The position numbers and the translations under genes are program-made. The notes beneath the pieces are model-generated. The model searched no databases and had not been told where the DNA came from. It saw only the letters and a program-made list of their open reading frames with translations. A stretch of DNA of 15,057 bases from Anaerolineaceae bacterium UBA6133 (GTDB taxonomy: Bacteria; Chloroflexota; Anaerolineae; Anaerolineales; Anaerolineaceae): positions 1 to 15,057 of the forward strand of contig DIVL01000014.1 of NCBI GenBank assembly GCA_002435825.1, in the 5' to 3' direction. How positions within the stretch are numbered: the stretch's first letter is position 1; every line of letters starts with the position of its first letter. This document shows, one piece after another, positions 1-5,773 of the stretch.

Positions 1-428
1 CCAAAAGCCACACCCACCGCCAATCCTTCCGGGATGTTGTGCAGTGTGATAGCCGTAACCAAGAGAACACTTCGCTGCCACGAGCTTTTGACGCCTTCAG
101 GCTGATCTTCCCCCGGGTGAAGATGCGGCAGGAGCTTATCCACCAGTAAAAGAAAGGCACCGCCTGCCAGAAAACCGGTGACAGCAGGAAACCAGGCTGG
201 CACGCCCAGGCTTTGGGACATGTCGATCGCCGGAGCCAACAGTGAAAAGTAACTCGCGGCAATCATCACGCCCGCCGCAAAACCCATCATGGCATCCAGC
301 CACTTACGGTTGATCTCTTTGCCAAGGAACACCCCCGCAGCACCAAGGGCGGTCATTGCGTAGGTGAAAGTTGTGCCCAGCAAAGCTTGAATGATGGGGT
401 TGAATTGGGCGAATTTTTCGATGATCAT
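1..428 (-). CDS. ZIP-family divalent metal transporter, 5' part only
   Basis: This is the N-terminal part (about 142 residues) of a ZIP-type membrane transporter, which moves Zn2+ or other divalent metals toward the cytoplasm; the rest lies beyond the left window edge. Reading from ATG at 428, the protein has hydrophobic segments near residues 14-35, 46-66 and 82-100. A charged His-containing loop (PHLHPGEDQPEG, 101-112) follows, then a segment carrying the family metal-site signature HNIPEG (130-135). An AGAGAG-like ribosome site precedes the start. Only 45 bp separate it from the divergent methyltransferase gene. The family call rests on HNIPEG and topology. The metal, and the choice between GufA-like and ZupT-like types, cannot be set from this fragment. 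Confidence 0.85.
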   Translation of the reverse strand, partial: MIIEKFAQFNPIIQALLGTTFTYAMTALGAAGVFLGKEINRKWLDAMMGFAAGVMIAASYFSLLAPAIDMSQSLGVPAWFPAVTGFLAGGAFLLLVDKLLPHLHPGEDQPEGVKSSWQRSVLLVTAITLHNIPEGLAVGVAF

Positions 429-473
429 GGGTTCTCTCTGATGATAAGATTAGTTCGAAAGTAATTGTAAACG

Positions 474-1514
474 ATGAGCAAATTATTGGATAGCGAAGTG
501 AAGGATATTCCTGCCGATTTGCGGAGAACCCTCGAGCTGTGCCTCGAGCTCCGACTGAAAGACCCTGCTCTCAAAACCACAAACGCCATGCGACTGTTTA
601 ATGGTTTCTATGAAGGCTTTCCGCGGCTGACGGTTGACCTCTACTCCCAAACCCTGGTTATCTCGGACCGTGATCGGGAAGTGGCATCCCGGCGCGAATT
701 GCACCTGGCGATAGCGCAGTTTTTTGCCGCAGCCTTGCCCGGGGTGAACAGCGTCCTGTTCAAACAACACCACGCTCAGGATGCCAAACTACGCCAGGGC
801 GAGCTGATTCTCGGTGAGCAAGTGACCACCAGCATCGAAGAAAATGGCGTGAACTACGCGCTGGATCTCAAGCTCAACCAGGATGCCAGCTTCTATCCTG
901 ACACGCGCAATCTGCGCCTGTGGCTCAGCCAGCAGATGAACAACGCGCGCGTTTTGAACTGCTTCGCCTACACTGGCGCGCTCGGCATCGCCGCATTGGC
1001 TGGGGGCGCGGGGGAGGTTATTCAGACCGATCTGAATCCCCACTTTCTCGCAGTGGCGAAGCGTTCGCAGGCTCTGAACCACTTCAGCGGGGCAATGAAG
1101 ACCCTCAGCCAGGATTTCTATCCGATGGTTGGCAGTTTCAAGAGCCAGTCGAAGCTTTTTGACTGCGTAATCCTGGACGCGCCTCTTTTCTCGAAGACAC
1201 GCCGCGGCAGGGTGGATCTGCTGCAGAACTGGCATGGTCTGGTCAACAAAGTCCGACCGCTAATTTCCCACGAAGGCTGGCTGGTGGCAATCAACAACGC
1301 CCTGTTTTTGCCTGGTTCGGAGTTGATGGAAAGCGTTAGGAAATTAACTGCTGATGGATACCTGGAATTTGTCGAAATGGTTCCTGTACCGCAGGATGTC
1401 ACTGGTTATGCCGAAAGCATTGTTGCACAAGCCCCGGCTGACCCTGCTCCGTTCAATCACCCCACCAAGATAATAATCATGCGCGCCTACCGCAAAGACG
1501 GCAGGCGCGCTTAG
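474..1514 (+). CDS. RlmI-like class I SAM-dependent methyltransferase
   Basis: A cytosolic methyltransferase of 346 residues resembling the RlmI/RlmK family, which methylates cytosine in 23S rRNA. Residues 35-110 look like the central EEHD-type domain. The linker motif SFYPDTRNLR (139-148) corresponds to the family's FYxDQRxNR. SAM motif I is LNCFAYTGALG (161-171), the ribose-binding acidic residue is in QTDLN (D186), and motif IV is LDAPLF (234-239). Family members usually have D-P-P at motif IV; here it is D-A-P. An N-terminal PUA RNA-binding domain seems absent, because E. coli RlmI is about 50 residues longer. ATG at 474 is the first start in frame, but its ribosome site is weak. The substrate may differ from that of RlmI. 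Confidence 0.8.
   Translation: MSKLLDSEVKDIPADLRRTLELCLELRLKDPALKTTNAMRLFNGFYEGFPRLTVDLYSQTLVISDRDREVASRRELHLAIAQFFAAALPGVNSVLFKQHHAQDAKLRQGELILGEQVTTSIEENGVNYALDLKLNQDASFYPDTRNLRLWLSQQMNNARVLNCFAYTGALGIAALAGGAGEVIQTDLNPHFLAVAKRSQALNHFSGAMKTLSQDFYPMVGSFKSQSKLFDCVILDAPLFSKTRRGRVDLLQNWHGLVNKVRPLISHEGWLVAINNALFLPGSELMESVRKLTADGYLEFVEMVPVPQDVTGYAESIVAQAPADPAPFNHPTKIIIMRAYRKDGRRA
1481..1510. terminator. GC-rich hairpin at the end of the methyltransferase gene
   Basis: GCGCGCCT at 1481-1488 pairs perfectly with AGGCGCGC at 1503-1510, with an inner CCG/CGG stem and a small loop. It lies inside the last codons of the methyltransferase and 25 bp from the stop of the convergent rubrerythrin gene. No T-run follows on either strand, so it may protect the 3' end or pause transcription rather than act as a classical terminator. 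Confidence 0.35.
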
Positions 1515-1534
1515 ATCGTAACTCTCAGCCCAAA

Positions 1535-1894
1535 TCATGCCTGGTAGTGTAAAAATTTCTCGCCTTTGAGGTTGCAGATCGGGCAGCGTTCCGGGCGTGT
1601 GCCGAGTTCGATGTAGCCGCAGTTGGGGCAGAGATAAAAATCAGATATTTCAAGGTCCTTGCCTTCCCGGACGGCTTCGAGCGGCTTCTTGTAAAGACTT
1701 GCGTGCACTTTTTCGGCAGCCACGGCATAGCCGAACATCACTCTGGCTTTGTGGCTCTGCGCGGTTGCTTCAAAATGCTTGGCGATATTGGTGAAGCCGT
1801 CTGCGGCTGCTTTTTTGGCATAGGCCGTGTACTTTTGAAATGCCTTGCTCTCGCCGGCAAAGGCAGCTTTAAGATCATCGATTGTATTGCTCAC
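1535..1894 (-). CDS. Short rubrerythrin-like protein with C-terminal rubredoxin domain
   Basis: A 119-residue protein combining part of a ferritin-like helical bundle with a rubredoxin iron centre; rubrerythrins reduce peroxide in anaerobes. The N-terminal helix has the family signature AFAGES (E15) and Y22/Y25. A second helix ends in AEKVH (E61, H64), the ExxH normally found in the last helix. The rubredoxin part is CPNCG (C89, C92) and CPIC (C104, C107). Typical rubrerythrins have about 165-190 residues; here the middle of the four-helix bundle is missing. The first ExxH also aligns to H48/R51, so several diiron ligands are lost in the monomer. Start is GTG with a strong GGAGGA site 6 nt upstream (1901-1906). 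The open frame is clean, with no frameshift. It converges on the methyltransferase gene, 20 bp away. Confidence 0.85.
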   Translation of the reverse strand: MSNTIDDLKAAFAGESKAFQKYTAYAKKAAADGFTNIAKHFEATAQSHKARVMFGYAVAAEKVHASLYKKPLEAVREGKDLEISDFYLCPNCGYIELGTRPERCPICNLKGEKFLHYQA

Positions 1895-1919
1895 TTGAAT
1901 TCCTCCAGGGTATTTTTTT

Positions 1920-1942
1920 ACAAAAATTGTGATACAAAATTG
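1920..1942. repeat. Short direct repeat upstream of rubrerythrin
   Basis: ACAAAAATTG (1920-1929) and ACAAAATTG (1934-1942) form an imperfect direct repeat 14 bp apart, about 25 bp upstream of the rubrerythrin start. It could be part of a promoter or a regulator site for oxidative stress control, but nothing beyond the position supports that. Confidence 0.25.
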
Positions 1943-2032
1943 GATATCTGTTGTTTCCTGGTTTTATAAAGATGCTGGACGGACTGATCTCTGTGTGTGC
2001 TGACCTCTTCACAATTTCTTACCAAATTTGAT

Positions 2033-2061
2033 TTGACATTTCAAAATGCATATGCTAAAAT
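2033..2061 (+). promoter_or_regulatory. Promoter of the tRNA-Gly/tRNA-Cys unit
   Basis: The -35 box TTGACA (2033-2038) is followed by a 17-bp spacer and the -10 box TAAAAT (2056-2061). An extended TGC element precedes the -10. Transcription would start near 2068, leaving a leader of about 32 nt with the palindrome CCTCTAGAGG before tRNA-Gly. This is the best sigma70-type promoter in the window. Confidence 0.8.
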
Positions 2062-2099
2062 CTGTGAACTTCGGTCCTCTAGAGGCTGAGAAAATACCT

Positions 2100-2172
<73 letters not shown>

Positions 2173-2178
2173 TACTTC

Positions 2179-2214
2179 AAAGCTGATACCGCAAGCGATA
2201 TCAGCTTTGTTTTT
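2179..2214 (+). terminator. Intrinsic terminator hairpin between two tRNA genes
   Basis: AAAGCTGATA (2179-2188) pairs perfectly over 10 bp with TATCAGCTTT (2199-2208). The loop can close further as CG-CAAG-CG, and GTTTTT follows. It sits 6 nt after tRNA-Gly and its T-run ends just before tRNA-Cys. It may be a terminator, or a hairpin that guides separation of the two tRNAs. Confidence 0.7.
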
Positions 2215-2216
2215 AC

Positions 2217-2287
2217 GGCGACGTGGCCAAGTGGCAAGGCAAGAGTCTGCAAAACTCTCATCATGGGTTCAAATCCCATCGTCGCCT
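2217..2287 (+). tRNA. tRNA-Cys (anticodon GCA)
   Basis: Full cloverleaf. Acceptor GGCGACG pairs with CGTCGCC. The D arm is GGCC/GGC, and the anticodon stem AGAGT/ACTCT encloses CTGCAAA, giving anticodon GCA. The T arm is ATGGG-TTCAAAT-CCCAT, and the discriminator is T, as usual for tRNA-Cys. CCA is not encoded. A partial second copy lies 140 bp downstream. Confidence 0.95.
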
Positions 2288-2371
2288 CTTTTTATTTAAA
2301 TCTCCGTAAGTCGAATAAATCGGCTATTGCGCAATTGAAACAGCGTTGTTGTGTCAACCAACCCGACCAGA

Positions 2372-2449
2372 TGGCAAGGCAAGAGTCTGCAAAACTCTCA
2401 TCATGGGTTTACCCTAAAACGGGCACTACGCAAATCCCATCGTCGCCTC
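2372..2449 (+). pseudogene. tRNA-Cys remnant with 21-nt insertion in the T loop
   Basis: Positions 2372-2409 are identical over 38 nt to 2232-2269 of the intact tRNA-Cys (D loop, whole anticodon arm, first half of the T arm). Positions 2431-2449 are identical over 19 nt to 2270-2288 (rest of the T arm, 3' acceptor strand, discriminator). The two blocks are separated by 21 extra nt (2410-2430) placed exactly inside the TTC of the T loop. The insertion can form its own small hairpin (CCC/GGG). The 5' acceptor strand is gone: the bases upstream do not pair with CGTCGCC. It should therefore not make a functional tRNA-Cys unless something unusual restores it. The origin could be tandem duplication, or tRNA-targeted integration followed by decay. 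Confidence 0.8.
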
Positions 2450-2491
2450 AGAGTACCACCATATATTCCTATTGACACTGTTTTTCTTGTT

Positions 2492-2520
2492 AAACACACC
2501 ATATTTAGGGGTGTGTTTTT
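2492..2520 (+). terminator. Intrinsic terminator after the tRNA cluster
   Basis: AAACACACC (2492-2500) pairs over 9 bp with GGTGTGTTT (2510-2518), with a loop of 9 nt and a T-rich tail. It probably ends any transcript that reads through tRNA-Cys and the remnant. Confidence 0.7.
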
Positions 2521-2527
2521 GTTTTTC

Positions 2528-2644
2528 TCACCCCCATTTCACCCATTTCACGAATAATCCAGGAAGCGCCTTACCTTCAGCAGGTGCGCTCATCATTGGT
2601 GAAATCAGCTGGTAAAAACGCCGATCCAACGCTTCTTTATTCAT
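2528..2644 (-). pseudogene. Possible short coding remnant, unknown function
   Basis: A 38-codon open frame from ATG at 2644 to TGA at 2528-2530, beginning MNKEALDRRFYQ and ending VKWVKWG. The same frame stays open for 16 codons upstream of the ATG. No ribosome site is visible and I recognise no family. The amino acid composition looks protein-like, so it may be the tail of a lost gene; it may equally be chance. It lies between the tRNA cluster terminator and the DUF305 gene. Confidence 0.2.
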
Positions 2645-2698
2645 GGCATGCTTGGAGGAGCCATTTTGGGTTAGTGGATAAAGATACTTTATTTAGAA

Positions 2699-3226
2699 CT
2701 ACCTGTTATCCAACTCCTCGATTTTTGCTTTCATAAAATCGATTTCTTGTTGTTGGGCCTTCAAAATATCCTCCGCCAGCTGCATCACTTCTGGGTCCTT
2801 CAATTCACTCTGTTCAACCATAAGGATGGCACCAGCGTGATGCGGAATCATCGATTTTAAAAATTGTTTATCATCAATTGCAGTTTGCCCTCGGATTAAC
2901 TGGAAAAAAACCACGAGCAGGAAGACTCCAAGGCTAATCAGTAGGCGATTAAGTTTCTTGTTAGGATACATCTTTCCCATCAGCAACAATTCAATAATCA
3001 GCATGGGAGAACTCATTAATCCTGCCATATAAAATTGGTTGAAATTGGGAATTACATTTTCGAACTTATCTACCATTGCATACATCAGAATATACATCGC
3101 TATGAACGAAACAATAATCATCCACAGTAGCTTCTGATAGGGTTCCCCATGGTCCTTTGCTGCTTCATGTTGTTTTGATTCGTGTGGTACTTCATTTGTT
3201 GGCTGCGTGGTGTGACTGGTGTGCAT
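2699..3226 (-). CDS. Membrane protein with C-terminal DUF305 (ferritin-like) domain
   Basis: A 175-residue membrane protein. After a hydrophilic His/Thr-rich N-terminus (about 35 residues) there are three hydrophobic segments, around residues 34-53, 65-86 and 96-112. A C-terminal helical domain of the DUF305 type follows, with the signature MIPHHAGAILM (about 128-138) and a long E/Q/K-rich helix to the end. DUF305 proteins often occur with copper or other metal resistance genes; the biochemical role is unsettled. The open frame extends 36 codons further upstream, but ATG at 3226 has an AAAGGA site at good spacing and gives a sensible N-terminus. An ATACA-N6-TGTAT inverted repeat (3268-3283) lies upstream and could be an operator. 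No partner gene is adjacent. Confidence 0.8.
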   Translation of the reverse strand: MHTSHTTQPTNEVPHESKQHEAAKDHGEPYQKLLWMIIVSFIAMYILMYAMVDKFENVIPNFNQFYMAGLMSSPMLIIELLLMGKMYPNKKLNRLLISLGVFLLVVFFQLIRGQTAIDDKQFLKSMIPHHAGAILMVEQSELKDPEVMQLAEDILKAQQQEIDFMKAKIEELDNR

Positions 3227-3512
3227 TTGGGATTCCTTTCTTTGGCTCACAAGATTGATATGACAATATACAGGTTGATGTATCTGGCATGCCACAAGAT
3301 TATTAGTGTGTGTTTGTGCAATAATTGAAAACACACGAATGACTTTTTTGATCTTAATCTCTTACGGTCTCCTCTTTCACCCTTGTAACACCTTCTCAAT
3401 ACGCTTCATGTGCAATGTTGATAGCACAATTTTTCTAATACAACCACGCCATATTTGCAGGCAAGAGGGTCTTTTCCTACCTGCCTGCCCTCCTGTCCCC
3501 ACCTGCCCGCGC
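3227..3512. other. AT-rich non-coding stretch upstream of DUF305 gene
   Basis: No credible gene on either strand. It holds the presumed DUF305 promoter region. Near its right end is a 7-bp hairpin, GCAGGCA (3457-3463) with TGCCTGC (3482-3488), within a stretch that is C-rich on + and G-rich on -. Confidence 0.5.
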
Positions 3513-3811
3513 TAGGACCGAAGTCTTACTTAGTGAGGGTGCCCAGTGTGCGGCCTATTACCTACCCTCCTGAGGGCTGAGTACCGTGTAACGGATGGAT
3601 ATCAGCTAAATTTCCATCGCTCACATTAAGTTCAGTCCGGTGGATCATTTGAGTGTATAAAGGGGGCTGATATGCATCGTGTGTCGGCGCAAGCCTTCAC
3701 CTCCCAGAAAGCAAACTGTATAGAGGCGACGCATACGTCATCCTTCTCCTGGAATCAAACGGCGTAAGGGCACGGCATCCCGCAAGGGGAGGCTTCGCAC
3801 TACCGTGCCCC
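3513..3811 (+). ncRNA. Candidate structured RNA of unknown class
   Basis: There is no open frame of quality here, but stems are unusually dense. TAGGAC/GTCTTA (3513-3528) has a CGAA loop. CCCT/AGGG (3565-3576) and CCGT/ACGG (3584-3594) are short hairpins. A long-range stem joins 3594-3606 to 3666-3678 (12 pairs with one G-G mismatch). GGC-GCAA-GCC lies at 3686-3695 and GACG-CATA-CGTC at 3728-3739. A closing hairpin GGGCACGG/CCGTGCCC (3768-3810) contains CCC-GCAA-GGG. GTGCCC at 3539-3544 can also pair with 3768-3773, which could close the whole element or act as a switch. The two GCAA tetraloops favour the + strand, though CGAA would be a cUUCGg loop on the other strand. I tried tmRNA, RNase P, SRP, common riboswitches and group II domain V and none fit. 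Ends are approximate. Confidence 0.35.
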
Positions 3812-3850
3812 CACCCAAAAACCAATCCAACCTAATCCGGACTGAATCCC

Positions 3851-4252
3851 TTAAGCTAAACGATGAACAAGCACCGCCACCACAATCGCAATTCCCAACA
3901 CCCGGTGCAATAGCGCCATCTTTTTGCGGCGTTCTTTATCTTTTTGCCTGGTCAGCCCAAAGCCCAGGACGGTCTGCACTGCCAATAACAGGAAAGCGAT
4001 CAATCCCGCCACACGTACAACATTATAATTTAAGTATTGCAGAATAAAATGCAGTGCGATCGCCACCAACGCCACAAGTCCGGCGTAGCGATGGTTTTTC
4101 GTCACAAACTGAGACGTCTTTTTAAGCCAGGTGGGCAAGGTTTTTCCTCTCTTGCGCAAGGACTCAACCACAGCTTGCAAAATCGGGCGTGAAACCAAGA
4201 AAATAATGCAGAGCAAACCAATTTCACCGAATGCACCACCAATTTCTTCCAT
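3851..4252 (-). CDS. Small membrane protein, putative diheme b-type cytochrome
   Basis: A 133-residue protein with about four membrane segments (residues 8-28, 55-75, 79-99, 115-133) and a basic loop after the third. Two of the segments each carry a histidine pair 14 residues apart: H54 and H68, then H116 and H130. This is the spacing of bis-histidine heme ligation across a membrane in cytochrome b-type proteins, so the protein may carry two b hemes in a b561 or ferric-reductase-like fold. There is no flavin or catalytic domain and no electron-transfer partner next to it. ATG at 4252 follows a strong GGAGGAATT site. It starts 19 bp after the HAD phosphatase stop, so the two are probably cotranscribed. 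The family is inferred from pattern, not recognised by full similarity. Confidence 0.7.
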   Translation of the reverse strand: MEEIGGAFGEIGLLCIIFLVSRPILQAVVESLRKRGKTLPTWLKKTSQFVTKNHRYAGLVALVAIALHFILQYLNYNVVRVAGLIAFLLLAVQTVLGFGLTRQKDKERRKKMALLHRVLGIAIVVAVLVHRLA

Positions 4253-4271
4253 AATTCCTCCAAATAGTAGA

Positions 4272-5081
4272 TTAATTTATTATATCCCAGGTCAGGTCTG
4301 TCAAATTTTCGCAAACCAGATCTGGTTGATTTTTTGCATTTGCAAGGTCTTCGCGCCTGGTCTCACCGCTCAGCACAAGCACGGTGCGCACCCCCGAGGT
4401 TTCGCCGAGAGCGATGTCCGTGTAGAGCCGGTCGCCAACCATCACCATCTCCTTTGGCTCCAGTCCCCACTCCTCTGCCAGGGCATACACAATCCCCGGA
4501 TTGGGCTTGCCAATCACCACGTCGGCTTTGCGTCCGGTGGAAGCCTCCACCAGGCTCATGATTGCACCAATATCGGGCACTGGTCCTCCAGGCATTGGAC
4601 AGTTTACATCCGGATGGGTGGCAATGTAGGGTAATCCCTGACGCACGAAGCTGCAAAAAACGCTCAAGCGCGCATAGGTCAGGCTGGTGTCATAACCAAT
4701 TACAACCAGGTCCGGATGGTTGTCGCTCAACGAAATCCCGGCTGCTCTGAAACTCTCCGCCAGGCTGGGCGTTCCCAACAGGAAGACCTTACTGCCCGAG
4801 TGGTGTTTTTTCAGATAAGCAATAGTAGCATCTCCCGCGGTATAAACGCGCGCGTCCTCCTCCTTAACACCCAAATCTTTCAGCTTTTGGATGTAATCCA
4901 GCTTGCTGCGCGAGGTGTTGTTGGATAGAAAGCTGAAAGGCAATCCACGTTGGTTGAAAAGTTTAACCAGCTCCAGAGCACCTGGCAAAAGGATATCACC
5001 GAGGAAAAAAGTGCCATCCATGTCCAGGAGAAAGGCTTTGGCTTCAATCAAAAATTGTTGGTTAAGGTTTGATGTTGACAT
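4272..5081 (-). CDS. HAD-superfamily IIA phosphatase (NagD/PGP-like)
   Basis: A 269-residue cytosolic phosphatase of HAD subfamily IIA, the group of NagD, phosphoglycolate and p-nitrophenyl phosphatases; the natural substrate cannot be told from sequence. Motif I is LLDMDGT with nucleophile D20 and acid/base D22. Motif II is SNNTS. A C2-type cap fills the middle, where VIGYD and THPDVNCP are typical. Motif III lysine lies in IGKPNPG and motif IV is MVGDRLYTDI. The open frame runs 38 codons further up, but ATG at 5081 gives the normal length; the ribosome site is weak (AGAGA). The extension would overlap the divergent copper-chaperone gene. It leads a probable two-gene unit with the small four-histidine membrane protein. 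Confidence 0.85.
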   Translation of the reverse strand: MSTSNLNQQFLIEAKAFLLDMDGTFFLGDILLPGALELVKLFNQRGLPFSFLSNNTSRSKLDYIQKLKDLGVKEEDARVYTAGDATIAYLKKHHSGSKVFLLGTPSLAESFRAAGISLSDNHPDLVVIGYDTSLTYARLSVFCSFVRQGLPYIATHPDVNCPMPGGPVPDIGAIMSLVEASTGRKADVVIGKPNPGIVYALAEEWGLEPKEMVMVGDRLYTDIALGETSGVRTVLVLSGETRREDLANAKNQPDLVCENLTDLTWDIIN

Positions 5082-5125
5082 TAATTTTGTCTCTACTAGA
5101 ATCAGTTTAAACGAAAGGAAATACC

Positions 5126-5329
5126 ATGAATACCATCTGTTATTCTGTTCCAAATATAAGCTGCAACCACTGCGTAATGCACATTCAAAAGGCACTCCAA
5201 CCGCTCGAAGGCGTCAAAAAGGTTGATGTAGACCTCGCAGGCAAGTCTGTTACTGTGGAGTTTGACTCCCCGGCAACAGAACTACAACTGAGAGCTGTTT
5301 TGGCTGAAATCGGATATCCCGCAGCCTGA
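5126..5329 (+). CDS. CopZ-like heavy-metal-associated (HMA) protein
   Basis: A 67-residue stand-alone HMA domain, the ferredoxin-like metal carrier found as copper chaperones and in P-type ATPases. The metal site is SCNHC with C13 and C16; an extra C5 lies near the N-terminus. The usual GMTCxxC reads NISCNHC here. The pattern continues as expected with the LEGVKKVDVDL strand and the IGYPAA end. ATG at 5126 has AAAGGA at good spacing. Cytosolic copper or other soft-metal delivery is likely, but no ATPase or regulator is adjacent. Its TGA ends at 5329 and the stop codon of the convergent RNase H gene begins at 5330, leaving no space for a terminator. Confidence 0.85.
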   Translation: MNTICYSVPNISCNHCVMHIQKALQPLEGVKKVDVDLAGKSVTVEFDSPATELQLRAVLAEIGYPAA

Positions 5330-5773
5330 TCAATGACCAAGCCTTCGGATAGCCTTATTCGCCAGTTCATCCGCCCGTTCGTTGTAACGGTTGCCTGCAT
5401 GCCCCTTCACCCAGGTCCAGCTGATCTGATGTTTTGCAATCTCGCGATCGAGCTCCTGCCATAGATCCGCATTCAGCAAAACGCCATCTTTTCGCCGCCA
5501 GCCGCGGGCTTTCCAACCCGGAAGCCATGCGGTTGCGGCGTTGACCAGGTAGCTGGAATCGGTGAACAAATTTACAAAAGTAGGTCTTTTGAGCGCTCTC
5601 AAGCCCTCAAGCGCTGCGGTAATTTCCATGCGGTTGTTGGTAGTTTGCTGCTCCGCGCCGCTGATTTCTTTTCTATGCCCTCGGCTTATAAGGATCGCCG
5701 CCCAACCGCCCGGCCCGGGATTACCCCAGCAAGCGCCGTCGGTATAAATCTTTACTGCAGGCTGATCGCTCAA
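5330..5773 (-). CDS. rnhA: Ribonuclease HI
   Basis: A 147-residue enzyme cutting the RNA strand of RNA-DNA hybrids, acting in primer removal and R-loop clearing. All active-site residues are present: D12 (YTDGACWGN), E50 (NNRMEIT), D72 (FTDSSY), H125 (KGHAGN) and D135 (ERADELA). The basic handle region (KARGWRRKDG) is present as in E. coli RNase HI, and length is standard. The start is a TTG that overlaps the TGA of the upstream lipoprotein gene (TTGA, 5770-5773), with a GAGGCGA site inside that gene, so translation is probably coupled. It converges with the HMA gene with zero gap. Confidence 0.95.
   Translation of the reverse strand: MSDQPAVKIYTDGACWGNPGPGGWAAILISRGHRKEISGAEQQTTNNRMEITAALEGLRALKRPTFVNLFTDSSYLVNAATAWLPGWKARGWRRKDGVLLNADLWQELDREIAKHQISWTWVKGHAGNRYNERADELANKAIRRLGH

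Noticed and set aside
789..1235. Minus-strand open frame opposite the methyltransferase
   Set aside because: It is a shadow frame with no family resemblance and no ribosome site, inside a well-supported gene.
2351..2449. Second functional tRNA-Cys, possibly with an intron
   Set aside because: The 5' acceptor strand cannot pair with the 3' strand and bacterial tRNA introns are not known in the T loop, so a remnant is the simpler reading.
3530..3600. TPP-riboswitch-like words (AGGGTGCCC and GGCTGAG)
   Set aside because: The second conserved half of the TPP aptamer is absent and no thiamine gene follows.
3660..3700. GGGGGCTGAT start resembling a tmRNA 5' end
   Set aside because: No following tmRNA consensus, no tag-peptide frame and no tRNA-like 3' end with a T arm within reach on either strand.
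4272..5195. Long start of the HAD phosphatase at 5195
   Set aside because: The extra 38 residues do not resemble the family, would overlap the divergent HMA gene, and ATG at 5081 gives the normal length.
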